Shown: positions 1-12,310 of the stretch, one piece after another
Position numbering within the stretch: position 1 is the first letter of the stretch
Layout of the letters: each line of letters begins with the position of its first letter
Assembly: GCA_022496185.1 (NCBI GenBank)
Contig: WTXG01000001.1
Span: 1,612,001 to 1,676,000 of the forward strand
Source of the DNA: Multifurca ochricompacta
Lineage: Eukaryota; Basidiomycota; Agaricomycetes; Russulales; Russulaceae
Direction of reading: 5' to 3'
DNA: 64,000 bases
The notes under the pieces: model-generated
Seen by the model: only the letters and a program-made list of their open reading frames with translations
The model's database searches: none
What the model was told of the DNA's origin: nothing
Translations under genes and position numbers: made by a program

Positions 1-207
1 CTGAGAATCAGGCATGGAGAAATTGCCAGATATGCTCATATCTACTGAGAAAGCAGGAGCACAGCCCCTCATGAGGTAACTCTAATGAATGGATGATAGA
101 TCCGATTCTCGTGACGCCAGTATGAATGGATTCAGGTTTCTTCGTGAATATAGCATTGCGTATGCCAGCAAGTTTGTACTCTCACAAGCCTATCTCCCTA
201 CCAGGCC

Positions 208-2145
208 TCAGCGCCGTGGGACGCCGCCTCTGCCCCGCCCACGCAGCGCGCGCTGCGCAGTGCCAGGTGGCGCTTTGGGTCCAGGATCGGGCTACATGCA
301 TTTATAAGATGAGCTACTGAGATTGCTGCAAGGTGCAGCCCACTTACCCCCTCGCTCTGGGGATTCCTGACAGTCTCGTCCACAGAAATAATCAGGCACG
401 CAGCCTCCACTGCGCTGCTGATCGCGTTGATTTTGATCAGGCTTGGCTCCCAAACGAATGCTTCCAAATTATCTCGGACACCATCAGGCCCATCAACATC
501 CACGCCAACCCATTTCTCGTCGTGCGCATGTTTCATGCGGAGCTTATTTAAGATGTCAGTCGAATCGAGACCAGCATTGTCGCAGATCTGTCGAGGTATG
601 ATTTCGAGGGCCTTAGCGAAAGCAATCTGGACGAGTTGAAGCTTTCCGGGAATAGAAAGCGCATGCTTTCGTATATGTGCAGAAAGGTCCATCTGTACGA
701 CGTGTCATTTGATGTTGCCCACGTCAGAAAGAAAACACCTACCTCAATGGCTCCGCCACCGGCAACGACCTCCCCATTTCGCACTGCGCGCTTCACTACC
801 ATCACAGCATCATGTAGACTGCGCTCCACCTCCTCGATAAACTGCTCAGCGCCACCGCGGAGGATTATCGTGCAGGTTTTCGCTTTGGGGCAATCTTCGA
901 AAACATTGTACCGCTCGCCACCGATCTGTCGCTCCTCGGACTTGCCACATGTCCCGAGGTGCTCGCGGCTGATGTCAGAGGTCGTAGACTGTATCGAGCC
1001 GCCAACAGCTTGCACAACCGTCGGAGGTCTGCAGCAGGAACACGCCCGGCGCAGAAGATGTCCCGATCAGCAAACCACTGAGTAGCTAAATCGCCAATGG
1101 GAAGCTTGCTCAGTACGACCTTGGCACCAGTCTTTTCGATATCTTGCAGCTTGCGGTAGATGATTTCCCACTCAGCATCAACGATCGCCTGGTAATCGGA
1201 GACGGCATCCACACGAACTTCAGCGTTGTCCTTTTCCGCTTTGAGTTCAAGCTCTACGTTGAGTGATAGGATGAGAGGATTAGCGAATGATTTAGGCTGC
1301 TGTTCAGCACCAGCATAGGTGAACGTCTTTTTGAACGATACACCACGAATGAGAAGCGAGTCTTGCATACCGCCTCCGGGAATTTTTTTTACGCCGATGA
1401 GAGACTCATCCAATTCCTCCTGATCCAGGGACAGCACAGCATCCACGACCATTTTCGAGAAGAAAGGCTTTTCTGAGTGAATGAGCTTTGACGACATGGA
1501 CGTGGATGCGCACTTAAGTAGGAGGGAACGAAACTTGCTGAACAGTGCCGTTCAGTATGGATCCGGTGTCGAGATGTAATATCCTTACTCGGGGTCTGAA
1601 CGGTCAACTGATATTTGAATTTCTTTGATGCGATTAAGGCACTGAATAGAATAAAGGGTAAGTGAGGTAAACAAGTAGAAGAGACACGCACAAGCTGGGC
1701 AGCCTGACGGAAGCCCTTCATAATAATATGCGGGCTGACGTCCTCCTCTATATACCCTTTTATTTCCTTTAGTAGCTGGGCAGCGATAAGAACGACGCTT
1801 GTAGTGCCATCGCCGACCTCTGCGTCCTGAGCTCGTGCGATATCTACGAGTGTCCTGGCGGCAGGGTGAACTATGTCCAAAAGTTTAAGGATGGTAGCCC
1901 CATCATTGGTGATTTGTGCTTCTCCCCGATCATTCACAATGAGCTTGTCCATTCCCCTTGGTCCAAGTGTGCTTGCCAACATCTCGGCAATAGCTAGACA
2001 TGCTGAAATGTTAGACAATAATTGTCCCTTCCCTTGCGAGGTATCCGTTCCCTCCTTAAGGAGAACAACAGTAGGTTGCTACAAGAATTGAGTCAAAGTC
2101 ACTATTCAAGGGTTAAATACTTACGATGGGCAAGGGTCGTTGCAT
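208..2145 (-). CDS. CCT7: T-complex chaperonin subunit eta (CCT7)
   Basis: Eta subunit of the cytosolic TRiC/CCT ring, which folds actin, tubulin and WD-repeat proteins using ATP. The 21-nt first exon (2125-2145, MQRPLPI) joins at 2078 to [12 protein letters not shown]. The next part carries the nucleotide-binding elements [12 protein letters not shown] and GDGTTSV. Further exons give [59 protein letters not shown] and NFEAFVWEP-like sequence, all eta-type. The last exon (208-291) encodes a tail ending in [11 protein letters not shown], the Gly/Arg-rich C terminus typical of eta subunits. The intron before it begins GTAAGT at 347. There are about seven exons and no frameshift. It is one of three genes in a row on the minus strand. 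Confidence 0.95.
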
Positions 2146-2256
2146 TTTTCTCTGTGAGATGACCGAGACTGTTGACTGAACCTATGAGGGCGAGAGGGCG
2201 AGGGGTGAGGGTCAAAGATCGGCTTATGTCATTATCTATCTATCCGTCAGTCGGGC

Positions 2257-4695
2257 TCAGGGTCTCTCTGCACTTTTTACTATCTCAATCTTTCTCTCCA
2301 CAGACTTCCTATTTCGCAAAAGACAGTACTCCCCAAACCTATTCCAACTCTGCCACATCTGACCCGGGATCCAGAATGCTCGCGTAAGTCGAGACGAATG
2401 GCGCACATCAAGGAAGGGAAGGCAGGACACGCGCTCCCATGTTTTGTCATCGAGAAAGTAGCGAGGTTCGTACGTGGACTCGATGGGGTCGTGAGGGAAG
2501 TCGAGATCGACAAGATAGTCGCAATTTGACACATCAACCTGCATACGGATCTCCTGAGATGGTCTCTTTCAACGTTTCGGAAACTAATGGCTTACGTAGT
2601 GCATGGGCTCTTCCTTGTTCAGATCGTTCAAGCCAGTGGGAACATGTCTCGTCCCCAAAACTCTTGATCGGATCCCGGCATGCGTCTGGTGAAAATGTGC
2701 AGGGAGCATGCCGTCAAATTCGCTTTTAATCCAGTCGACCCTTATCCCGTCAGGGACAAGATAGTGGCCGGGGAAGCGGTGCCATTCTTTTCCATAGCAG
2801 ATTCTCAAGCCAAATTCTTTGATTGGCGACAGGTCGATGCGCTGCTCGTCTTCCCTATTCTCCTCCAACTTCTTCTTGTACTCTTCGAATAGCTCTGGTG
2901 GAGGAAGTGGAGTTTCGAGCAAGTTGGTGGCGTTGAGGAGACGTGGAACTTCGTGCTTCTCAAATTCATAGGCAATGGTCATAGGGGTGTGATAGTATCT
3001 CCAAAGTGCAAGGATGCGAGTGAGAGAGATCAAGGCAGTGAGAAGGACAATTGCCAGTGTCGACCGACGGAAGAGCTGGCTGTGTGATGCCTAATCACAA
3101 AGGTGAATAAGGAAACATGATTCCGAAGGTTGAGGCCTACCCGGTATGGTGATTTGGTTATTTTAATGTAAGCGACTTCAATCCATCCTCGCAAAAGGAA
3201 GGTCATAACGGCCGCGTTGAAACATACAAGAGGGAACACGGGGTACATGAACCGTTCTTCCTTGTGCGGCTGAACGCTCAAAATGCCGATCCAAATATAG
3301 AGCGGAAGTAGACGTAGAGCCAGAAGTCTGAAAGGAGAGCTCTGTTCCACAGACGGGATAGCATTCCCAAGGCGACGACGGTCAATCTTATAGGTGATCG
3401 CCAGCGCCGGAAGGGAGAATAGGGCCATAGGGAGAAGGATGTTGAAGTTGAGAGAAAGATTCAGAAAGTAGTAGTACCAGGGTTCGGTACCATACAGACC
3501 AGGACCGCGGGATGCGTCGGAGAACACGTTATACTTCACAATGTTCCAAAACACTGCAGTAACCTTCCCATAAAAGTATGAATCGATCACAACTATAGGT
3601 ATCTGCACATCTCTCAGCAGAATTAGGACAGAGACAGAATCGTATACTGACTGGGATAAGCGCAGCTACGGCACCACAAAGGACTAGTCTTATACCGCGG
3701 TTGAGTTGCCAGGTGAATCTATCCTTCGCCGACACGTGATCGACGCCAAAGACGAACAACTCTTCAAAGACAAATGGGAGGGCCAAGGCAAGGGCAAAGG
3801 GCCAGCCAAGGACTGCACCAAGAGCGAAAAACATAACGGCCTTGAGAGTGCGCTGACTATCCTGATTGCTGGGTGGTATGAACCCATGAGACAGTGCTAG
3901 CATGGTTGTATACATCGCGAAGGACGAGGGAAGGAGGGCTAGGAACATCTCAAACTCTGGGAACACACTCGTGGAGTCGGATACGGAATACTCACCTGTT
4001 GATGCGTTCCACATCCCGGCATTAGCAGCCAGCATAAACAACATGTAGCGGGCGACGCGGTTGTTTATTTTGAGACGGACAGTATCGTACAGTTTGGCTT
4101 CACAGATGGTACTTAAAGTGCCAAGGAGAGCGCGCACGAAGAAAAACGCCGGTCTCTGCGATCAGAATGAGCAACTTTGGGAGAGAAAGCACTTCATGGA
4201 GCTTACCTTTCCTGTCTCATGAAGGACCCAGAAAAGTACGTTGGACGGAAGGAGCCACAAAAGCGTGTACGCCCAGCTCCGAATCGCGTACTGCGGTGAT
4301 GTTTCCCACGTCTGGAAGCCACTACCTTTATACAGGTAGTGAAGAGGCTCCCAGTAGTTGAATACTGTAGAAAGGTTACCTCCAGGAATGAAGGGGGAGA
4401 GAAGAGCACCGAATGGACAGACCTTCGTCGCAGTCTTGTAGGTTCGAATACATAGCCGCCGTCACCCGAAAAATGAGCAACACCCTTACAGCCACGGAGA
4501 AGCTGGGAACCCAAGGGGGGCGTGCGGCTCTGGGATCCATGTTTTAGAATGTGGGAATGCCTTGTGCAAGCATACGCACCTTCGAAGTTGGTCTTGAAGG
4601 ATCCCGGTATGTCTCGCTGCCACTGGCTTGGGTGCATACTCATTCCGATCCTTCTCAATGGGCCTACGAAAACGGAGGGTTTGAATTTTCGACAT
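2257..4695 (-). CDS. ALG9: alpha-1,2-mannosyltransferase ALG9 (GT22)
   Basis: ER-membrane mannosyltransferase that adds the seventh and ninth mannoses of the dolichol-linked N-glycan precursor. The first exon begins MSKIQTLRFRRP at 4695. Spliced exons then give the family's luminal loop, QDCDE followed by VFNYWEPLHYLYKGSGFQTW. Other landmarks are the VVIDSYFYGK motif (about 3600), LYGTEPWYYYFLN, the GT22 hallmark HKEERFMYPVFPL (about 3250) and a C-terminal CDYLVDLDFP segment in the last exon. Several hydrophobic stretches fit the usual multi-span topology. Splice joins were checked by eye at the N terminus and at 2543-2595. It shares its strand with the chitin synthase upstream; no regulatory site is evident. 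Confidence 0.93.
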
Positions 4696-5191
4696 AACCA
4701 GCGAAGATTTGAGAAGACGGAAAGACCGTCTTATATATGAGGGTAGCAGGGGCGGTTCTGTGGTTCCACGGGTTCCGGTTTGCGTTTTCGGTGTTTGTGA
4801 TGGATCGGCTACTTTTAATTTATTTGGCCCTGGGCGCTCACCACTCTTTAGCTAGTGCGTAAATCCATGAACATTGCGACAATGTATTATGCATGTATGA
4901 AAAGGACGATAGAGATCAAGGATGGACAAAAAGGGTTCGGGGCGAGGTGGCAAGAAAGGTATCGTAAAGTAGTTCGGGGGTAACGACTACACATATCTGT
5001 AACAGTACGAATGGGATGCCGTGGAAGTATCGGGCGCATGAGCACATAAAGATATTGCACGACAAGTCGTCAAGCGAAAGGTCCAATTAGAGCGGGTAAA
5101 GAAACCGTCATTTTAACGGAAAAAGTCCAAATGTTCTGTACACCAATTCTCTAGTCCATCATATTATCGCCGATTCTCTTGCTTCTGGTAT
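4696..5191. other. intergenic region between CHS and ALG9
   Basis: About 500 nt hold the presumed ALG9 promoter and the chitin synthase 3' untranslated region. I see no coding sequence, tRNA or repeat. The middle is moderately AT-rich. Confidence 0.6.
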
Positions 5192-8100
5192 TCAACTGTA
5201 TCCGGGGTTGGGATTGGGGGGTGCAGCGCCAGGAGGTAAATTAGCATAAAGGGACGTCGTACGCGAATACCTATTCTGCTGAGGTGTCTGCGACGTGGGG
5301 CGACGCGACGCAGGACGGGAAACGCGACGAACTCCATCAGGACCCGGGACAGGCCCGCGGTCCGACAGGCTGATACGGGGGGCCCGAGGTTGGCCACCAG
5401 AGGAAGGACTCGAGCTCGAGGACCCCACGTCATGTTCTGCTCCGTAGTAGTTGCCATGGCCGGGTTGGAACGGGTTCGCAGCCTCCCCAGGAAATGGGGT
5501 CAGTGCCGCTGCTTGGCGAGCCGCTCCATGACCACCAGTTGCGCGACTGTTTTGGTGCTCATAGTTTCCGCGGCCTGGAGACGTGCGGCGCGGGGAAGCC
5601 GACGATGAGGCACCATAATTGTCTTCAACCTGGTGCTCAGTCGCGGTGGAGGCAGGACTGGAAACAAGCCGCTGGTGAGAGGAAGAATTGTCCGAATACA
5701 CGTCTTCGCTGGACCGGGCAACGGAAGTCGACGATCCGCCAGCAGGCGGGGCACGATTCAAGGCGATCGGAGCAGGGAGCGTAAGCAATTGACCGCTCTC
5801 ACGCGGACGAGGACCACCAGCAGTTGGGAAAGAATCCATCGTGCTGGCATCGAAGCCCTGAGAGGGAGTGACGCCAGTGTCAGTGTTGGAAACCGTGGAG
5901 TAACTGTCCCCACCGTCAATTAAATTACCATGAAAATCCAGAAATAAACTCTCACCGCTTAGAGGAGTTGGTCTTGGGGTCATAATAGGCTGAATCTCTC
6001 TCCCTCGAGTGCGCCCCATTCTTCCATCGTCTCTCGCGCTCAAATTCAGCCCAACGCTTCATTACAATGTTCGTCGAGTCAAACTCCCCTTCCTTGTCAC
6101 CATGGTTCCCACCTTTATCCCCAGAAACTTGTCGTGTTTGACCCCATGAAAAGTCATCGAAATGCCAATATGCATAAGCGGGAAGAATACCGTTCCAGAC
6201 CGGAAGCGAGAGGAGGTAGATCAACATCCAGCCCACATACGCGACCTTGCGAGTAGTGATAACGATGAGTAATCCCGGTAGTCCTAAAATGACAGCTAAG
6301 AGGGCCAGTGGGATCGTAGTGTTTGGGCCTCCAGGGATGATGGTGCTAATAATGAGGTACAATGTGAAAGAAATTGCAGCGGGGAGGACCAGTGTGCCAG
6401 CTAGCTCCATGCCAACGACAAATTGCATCGAGAAGCAGAACGTCCCGCAGAGATCGCGAACGAGAACCAGCTCAGCGAGATTGTGCACGGTGGAGTTAAT
6501 CCAACGACGACGCTGGGAGAGAAGAACCTTGAAAGTATCTGGTACGATGGTCTTGCAGACTGCAGAGGGTAGGAAAATGTTTTTGCGCTTTGGAAAGGTC
6601 TTAAGCATGAGTGTTGTCAGGTACCGGTCTTCTCCAAGAAGTAACAGGTTCTTCTTGTGCAGGGTATCAACCACATTCTCCGAATAATGTTCGACAATAT
6701 CCGGGTTAGCAAGAACGGGGACCCAGTATCCAGAAGCACCTTTCGGCGCCTTGATGCGATACATGCTAAAACAGCCCGGCAAGCACGTCACGCCGCCGAA
6801 CATAGATTCAAACGCCTTGGTCATGTGGTGGGAAATATAGTACTCGAAGACTGATGCACAAAGCTTTCAAGAAGGTAACTTTAATGAAGCAACGTTGGAC
6901 CCACCTTGAATCATCGTAACCCAAGTTTCGCCTTTGTTAGCAATTTTGGTTTCACCACAGAGTCCCATGATCTCCTCGTCCTGAACCATGCACGATGCCA
7001 TTCGAGTGAGCGAGTCCGGGAACACCTTAGTATCGGCATCCACGCAAAGTACCAATTCATAGCGATCCGGGCTCACTCCAGTTACCCGCCAAAGCGAGTT
7101 AAAGAACTCGTACTCGAATGTCGTCATCCGTTCATCGAACATGACCTTTTGAAGGAAAGACATCAGGACGATTTGTGAGTCGCGTTTGCCACGATTCCCT
7201 GGTTTAGGATCCGACACCTCGAGTGGGTTACCCGTCTTCGCAACCAATACCATGGGTACACGCTGCTGTTTTGACATTTCGACAGTGGCATCGTCGTAAT
7301 CGTAGAAACCGGCATAGACTTTGGCCATGTTATGCCGCTTGTGACCGTCTGCAATGGCGACATAGGAATGCGCCTCGACGTCCTCGGGCTCGATTACAAA
7401 CTCTTTCATCATGGAAAGGCAAATGTCCGGAGTCGACTTGTCGTTTCCAGCACCCTTGACCATGCCATCTGCAATGACCAAGATAAGTTTGTGACTGTTC
7501 GGGTAGTCGGTCGTAGCGAGCGAATCAAGAGTCGTTCGTAACCCTTCCACTGATTCGGAATACGCAGTTACGAGGCAGATCGTGTGTGCGAGGGGGAAAC
7601 CAAACGGTTCATAATCCGCAGCGGGCTGGGGAACGACGTTGTTTAGGGGGAAAGGACATACAGTGTCCGTGAACCCGCGAGGATCATTAAGGGATGTGGA
7701 GCTCCTCGAGTCGCGGTAGGGAACGTCCAGAGGACCGGGCTTATTACTTTTTCCAGAAACCGAAGGCGCACCATAGACGCTTGTCGTACCGCGTTTGTAA
7801 GGTGCAGCTTCGAGCACACCATATGCGGTACTTGACCGGGCGCCGACGCCTTTGATGACGTTTTCGGCAGGTGTGAAACGCGATTGACGGGGCAAGAAGT
7901 GGCCTTTCTTCTCTTTCCTGTAGACTGCAAATCCGTTCTTCGGGACGGTGGGTCGGTATTGACTGGGGGCAGGGCGATAGATATCGTTCGTCCAGTTTTC
8001 TATCTCCGCCATCCGCCGCATACGCTGTTCGTAAGTTTCATGCTTGGACATGCCGAGTCTGTGCGCGAAAAACCAGGCGAACATTACGGCCATGACGAAA

Positions 8101-9842
8101 CGAATAGCAACAACGCCAACGATGAAGATGAGGGAGACATAAAGGACAACGTCCGAAGCAACACAGCCAATGCTATTCGTGTCGATGAAGCCAACACCGA
8201 TGATCTTCTGTAGGCAGTGACCAAGTGTCTGTTGTTTTGTACGTTCCATGTACATGGAAATATCTTTGCCGTTGAAAGTGCCATTTGGGTTCGCAAACTG
8301 GTCAAAAATCGTGGGATAATTGACCTCTCCTTTACTGAGCCATTTAAGAAGACTAAAATCCAAGACAGTCCTGAAAGAGAAGCTGAATGGTCCAGAGCTG
8401 GTGAAAATGTTGAACCTACTCACGACTCGTAAACGGCAAGGTTCCGGTTCCGGTTCTTCACATCGTCCCACGAGTAGTAGACTTGACCCACAGGACGCAG
8501 TTTTGCCAACTCTGACCGAGCCTGGGAGGAGACATGACAATTTGTGTTGCTCTCGTAGCCTGTAAGGTTAACACCAGATGTGCCGTGTTGATTGTAAATG
8601 TTGCATGGGAAATACCAGTTCAATTGACCGTTGTTTCCAGTAATAGTCGAGTTGGACGCTTTAGTAATGATTCCTTGGCAGGGGCCATTGGTATCCTGAA
8701 AGAGGAACGAGATGTCGTTTCCGGCCGCGTTCCAATTCCCTTCGAAGAGAGGATTGCTGTGGCCATCAAAGGATCCAACCTTGGGATGGTTAAAGTGGGA
8801 AAAGTCGTAGTCAAAGCCGTGAATGATGACGGAACCGGTATCTATAGAGCCAGTATGGGATCGATTGGGAGGCTTTCCGCAGACGACTTCAGTGAAGCCA
8901 AAGGTCAAAAAACCGACAGCAGCCATAAGAATGACGATTAAACTGATCAGACCCATCTTTTCTCTCCAAGCGCGCTGTTGCTCGGGGCTACGGATACCTG
9001 AAGGAGCAATTGGAGGGAAATCGGGTTAAATACAAGTGTTAAGAACGACGACTCAACGCACCGCATGATCTAAGTAAGAAAGGGGGCACACAGACAGTGA
9101 GGAGATAGCAATACGTCACCCAACCGTCATGCGGCCCTGGGATATTTCCCAAGCAGCCCCGACGGCGTTCTGGGGGCTCTTCTACGCCCACCGGGGACTG
9201 TCGCTTCCTTCGAAGAGTAGTGCCACGCTTGAACAACACGAGACCAGATTCGTGGACATCTTCCTCACGACCCAGGAGAGATCGGCCACGACGAAGGGGA
9301 CCCCGGTGAGGGGCGTTGCCAGTAGCTGAGAAGAGGAATATGGACAAGAGATAAAATTTGAAGGTGGATCAAAACATACTGGAGGGTTGAACGAGGCTTG
9401 CATTGGTGTCCTCAAGCCTGGCGGCGTGAGTGCGGTAGTGCCATTGTCTATGGCCGGGTTCGATCTTTTCTCTATCGGGCCGGACAAGACTTTTCTTCCT
9501 GCCTACTAGTGCAGCGTCCGCCATTGTGTAACCATTTTCGGGGTCGGGACTGTTAGGTGATAAAAAGTTCTGGTAAGCAGAGTGTTGTCGGGTTCGGCCA
9601 GGTGAATCAAGAGGTGCTCGGCGGTCCCCTCTTTCGGCACTTTGAAATGAGACGTTGTTGGTGCCATGACCGGCCTCATAGGTTTGAAGGGGGGAGCGTG
9701 TATATGGAATATAAGAGGAAGCGGATTGATCGATGTAGGAAGGAGGGGAATTTCGAGATAGAGGTTGTTGGGGAAACTGTTGGGGAGACTGTGAATAGGA
9801 TGGCCTGGGAGCGCGAGGAGGGCGCTGGCCGTGATAATCCAT
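5192..9842 (-). CDS. class IV chitin synthase (CHS3/ChsE type)
   Basis: Plasma-membrane GT2 enzyme that polymerises UDP-GlcNAc into chitin. The start at 9842 opens a Pro/Gln-rich cytosolic tail ([12 protein letters not shown]). Transmembrane segments follow ([19 protein letters not shown] near 8940) with a luminal cytochrome-b5-like region. The catalytic domain shows [54 protein letters not shown] and the chitin synthase signature [12 protein letters not shown] (about 6500). The hydrophobic C-terminal block and [10 protein letters not shown] are typical of class IV. A 53-nt intron starting at 5974 joins the Ser/Pro-rich tail, which ends at 5192. There is no myosin head, so this is not class V or VII. 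Total length is about 1,250-1,300 residues. Confidence 0.93.
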
Positions 9843-10269
9843 GATGGGGATGGTTGAATTTAGAGACTACGAGGACATGCAAGGAGAAGAAATAGGTATG
9901 AAAGGAGGAAACGGGGGGGAGGGGGGGGTAGGAAGGAGGCAAAGCGTGGAGGGAGCGTGTGGGCAGTGAGACCCGTGAGTGTGAATTGAAAAGAGGGGGA
10001 ACAGACAACGCTCAGCGCGGAAGGCTTGCGGTTTGCGGCTGTGAAGCCCTCCCTACAGTAGTCCCTATAACTACAAGCTACAGCTACAGCTACAACTATA
10101 GCTAGCTACGTCTACATCTACATCTACATCTACTACATTCTACACTTGCATCTACATTCTGCCATCTACATTTTACACTTACATTTACATCTGCGGTTAC
10201 AGGGGGGGGGATTCTTCATTAAAAACCTACTTAAAATTTAAAGCAGACATTCCCATACCCATGTTATCA
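9843..10269. promoter_or_regulatory. upstream region of chitin synthase with low-complexity tracts
   Basis: The region between the chitin synthase start and the tRNA has no gene. It holds a G-rich run at 9911-9930, a CTACAG/CTACAT-type repeat at about 10068-10190 and a nine-base G run near 10201. It presumably contains the chitin synthase promoter; no specific operator can be named. Confidence 0.5.
10068..10190. repeat. degenerate CTACAT/CTACAG simple repeat
   Basis: Short units of the form CTACA(G/T) are repeated, starting as tandem CTACAG copies and passing into TCTACA copies with a few substitutions. It is a microsatellite with no coding frame, about 80 nt upstream of the tRNA. Confidence 0.75.
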
Positions 10270-10351
10270 GGCGAGATGGCCGAGCGGTCTAAGGCGCCAG
10301 ACTAAGGATCTGGTCTCTTCGGGGGCGTGGGTTCGAATCCCACTCTCGTCA
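10270..10351 (+). tRNA. tRNA-Leu (anticodon AAG)
   Basis: A complete cloverleaf can be drawn. The acceptor stem GGCGAGA pairs with TCTCGTC, with one G-T pair. The D arm contains the A box TGGCCGAGCGG. The anticodon stem is CCAGA/TCTGG with loop CTAAGGA, giving anticodon AAG, and the T arm is GTGGG-TTCGAAT-CCCAC. The long variable arm (TCTCTTCGGGGGC) is diagnostic of a class II tRNA such as Leu. There is no intron. A T-rich tract begins at 10352 and can serve as the Pol III terminator. The genomic 3' base A acts as discriminator. Confidence 0.95.
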
Positions 10352-10370
10352 TTTTTCATTTTTTTTGTGC
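10352..10370 (+). terminator. Pol III T-tract terminator
   Basis: Two T runs, TTTTT and then TTTTTTTT, follow directly after the tRNA 3' end, as expected for RNA polymerase III termination. Confidence 0.7.
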
Positions 10371-10476
10371 TGTGCTTACCAAGGATCATTCTTCTTGAAA
10401 ATTTCAGGTCAAATTGAAAGCGAGTTCCTAATTACACACAACAAAGTACAACCGAGGTTGCAACGCGCTCGCTCTT

Positions 10477-11325
10477 TCACACTAAAGTTTCTCCTATCGT
10501 GAAATGTACGTGATCCCCTTCCCCCAAAGTAAGCCGTACGGGCAAACGCGGGTCAATCCGAATGGGCGCAGAAGTACCAATGTAGAAGTCTCCGCGGCTA
10601 AAGTTGCGCGTGATAGCAGCCGCCTCCTCTTCAGTAAGTGGTCGTGGACGCTTATTGGGACGAAAGGTTGAAGTAGACGCCCCAGTGAATGAGCCATTGT
10701 ACTCGTAGTATTGTTGATGGGTGAGACTGGGGGGTTGCATATAAGGAATTGGCGTGGCTGAAAATGCAGGAATGCCGGGGGCTACGCACGTTGCCTCAGC
10801 CGACATTGGCACGAATGATATCAGTGAAGACGAACCAGAAGTTGGCTGCTGTGTGTGATCAACGGGGGCCTCCGGATCAGGATAAGCACAAGTGGAGCCA
10901 AGGCCACGCTTGAGGCAGCTCTTTTAAAGGGATACGTTAAAGAACCGTGGCATATAGGTGGAAAGCAATTTAAGGCACATACCTGACATGGGAGTATTTC
11001 GCTGCAGCGAGTCTTTCCAGAATGACACGAGGTACATGCACGCCTTACGGCTGGGGCTTTTGCTGGAGGAGATAAAGAGAGAGAGAAAAAAACAACAGGG
11101 TACAAAAATCAAAATCTTAGAGGGACAGGACATGAGGGTAAAGATAAAGAACATACGCTTCCGAGGAGGATCTGAGATTGTTGGTTGGGAATTTTGATGA
11201 AGCTGGGCATGAAGTTGAGGATCCTGTGGTACTAGCGACTGCGGTGGAGGCTGCTGCTGAAGTTGTTGAGTGTCGATCGACGGCGTGGCCGTATCCTGGG
11301 CCGGGGTGGGCGCGGAGTCGGACAT
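10477..11325 (-). CDS. small Zn(II)2Cys6 DNA-binding protein
   Basis: Three exons. The first (from 11325) is Gln/Pro-rich. The second opens after CTCCAG and supplies the binuclear zinc cluster: ACTSCHSGKTRCSEILPCQ joins across an intron (about 10926-10984) to SCLKRG-LGSTCAYPDPE. This gives the CX2CX6C-X5-CX2C-X6-C layout. The last exon runs to 10477 and ends with a conserved-looking block that includes RPNKRPRPLTEEEAAAI and a basic-proline stretch. No fungal-specific middle homology domain follows, so this is a short zinc-cluster protein, probably a nuclear regulator. It is divergent from the bHLH gene, with about 300 nt between the two starts. The target genes are unknown. Confidence 0.85.
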
Positions 11326-11629
11326 GGGCGGGTTGGCGGAGGGGCCGGGCGTGGGCGTGGAAGAAGTTCTATGAGGCCGCCGTGAGCCCGTGAGCCGTGA
11401 GTGGCTTTATGTATAGATGTTTGGTTCCGGTTTCGGTCGGTAACCGGACAATTCCCGGAACCGGCCACCTTGGCCGTCTCTGAGTCTCTGACTGGGTCTT
11501 TGAGTCTTTGGGTCTCCCGGTCTCTCGGTCTGTCTCTGGGTCTCGCTATCGCTGACCTGACCCTCGAGGCCCCTTGATCCTTGACCCCCTCCCCCCCCTT
11601 GAGCTCGCTCGCTTGCTCGCTCTTCAGTC

Positions 11630-12310
11630 ATGTCGTCCTCAAATCTGAATCAACCTCCAGTACCATTCACCGATTTTGAATTCTCTTTCGACCCCTCTCT
11701 TAATGGCCTTTTCCCACCTCCACCACCATTACCTCCTTCAGCCGGTCTCTTCTCCGATTCAGAAACAACTGACCTCCTCGGCTTCCTCGACAACTTTAAT
11801 TGGGAGTTTGACGCTCCTCCTCCTCCTTCAGATCATCAATCGGAACAACCTCCTCTATTTCATTATGATTCTTCTTCGCCATCTCAGCTTGCACCATTAC
11901 ACCCTTCCACCCAACAGCAGCCCCAGCAAACTCAGCAGCACATACCTCCCCAACCTCCAACTCCCTCAGCACCACTCTCATCAGCTTCTCGCAATAAACC
12001 CCTCCTCTCAAGTCCCCAAAAACGTTTAAATCACATCATGTCGGAGCAGAAACGACGAAATGCTATACGAGAAGGCTATGCCCAATTGACCACACTCCTT
12101 GCCCCCAAAGGTGCCCCGCCTGGCACCGGGATGCCCACAAGGGGTCGCCCGAAAGGTAGTGGCGGGAGGGGAAAGGGCCGGACAAAGGGTAAAAGCGGCG
12201 TTCTCTTTCGCGCGGTTGAGTATTGTCACTGGTTAGAAGAGGGGATTGAGGCTTTGAGAGAGGAGGTCAGACGGGTTGAAGCGGCAGGTGGGATTCGTGC
12301 TGGCTGCTGA
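11630..12310 (+). CDS. bHLH transcription factor with an AT-hook-like loop
   Basis: Single exon, 226 residues. The N-terminal half is acidic, Pro/Gln/Ser-rich and aromatic (FTDFEFSFDPS), which suggests an activation region. The basic region and helix 1 are NHIMSEQKRRNAIREGYAQL at about 134-153, including the E/R contacts for E-box recognition. Helix 2 is VLFRAVEYCHWLEEGIEALR near the C terminus. Between the helices lies a long Gly/Lys/Arg-rich loop containing TRGRPKGSGGRGKGR, which resembles an AT-hook core. The start was chosen as the first ATG, directly after a pyrimidine-rich leader. The target and paralogue group are not recognised. Confidence 0.9.
   Translation: MSSSNLNQPPVPFTDFEFSFDPSLNGLFPPPPPLPPSAGLFSDSETTDLLGFLDNFNWEFDAPPPPSDHQSEQPPLFHYDSSSPSQLAPLHPSTQQQPQQTQQHIPPQPPTPSAPLSSASRNKPLLSSPQKRLNHIMSEQKRRNAIREGYAQLTTLLAPKGAPPGTGMPTRGRPKGSGGRGKGRTKGKSGVLFRAVEYCHWLEEGIEALREEVRRVEAAGGIRAGC

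Noticed and set aside
1..207. Gene at the left edge
   Set aside because: The frames overlap the CCT7 3' flank and show no family resemblance; too short to judge.
10270..10351. tRNA-Ser instead of tRNA-Leu (long variable arm fits both)
   Set aside because: The anticodon loop CTAAGGA places AAG at positions 34-36, which reads a Leu codon.
11232..11468. Pro/Arg-rich minus-strand open frame upstream of the zinc-cluster gene
   Set aside because: It overlaps the first exon of that gene in another frame and has only low-complexity composition.
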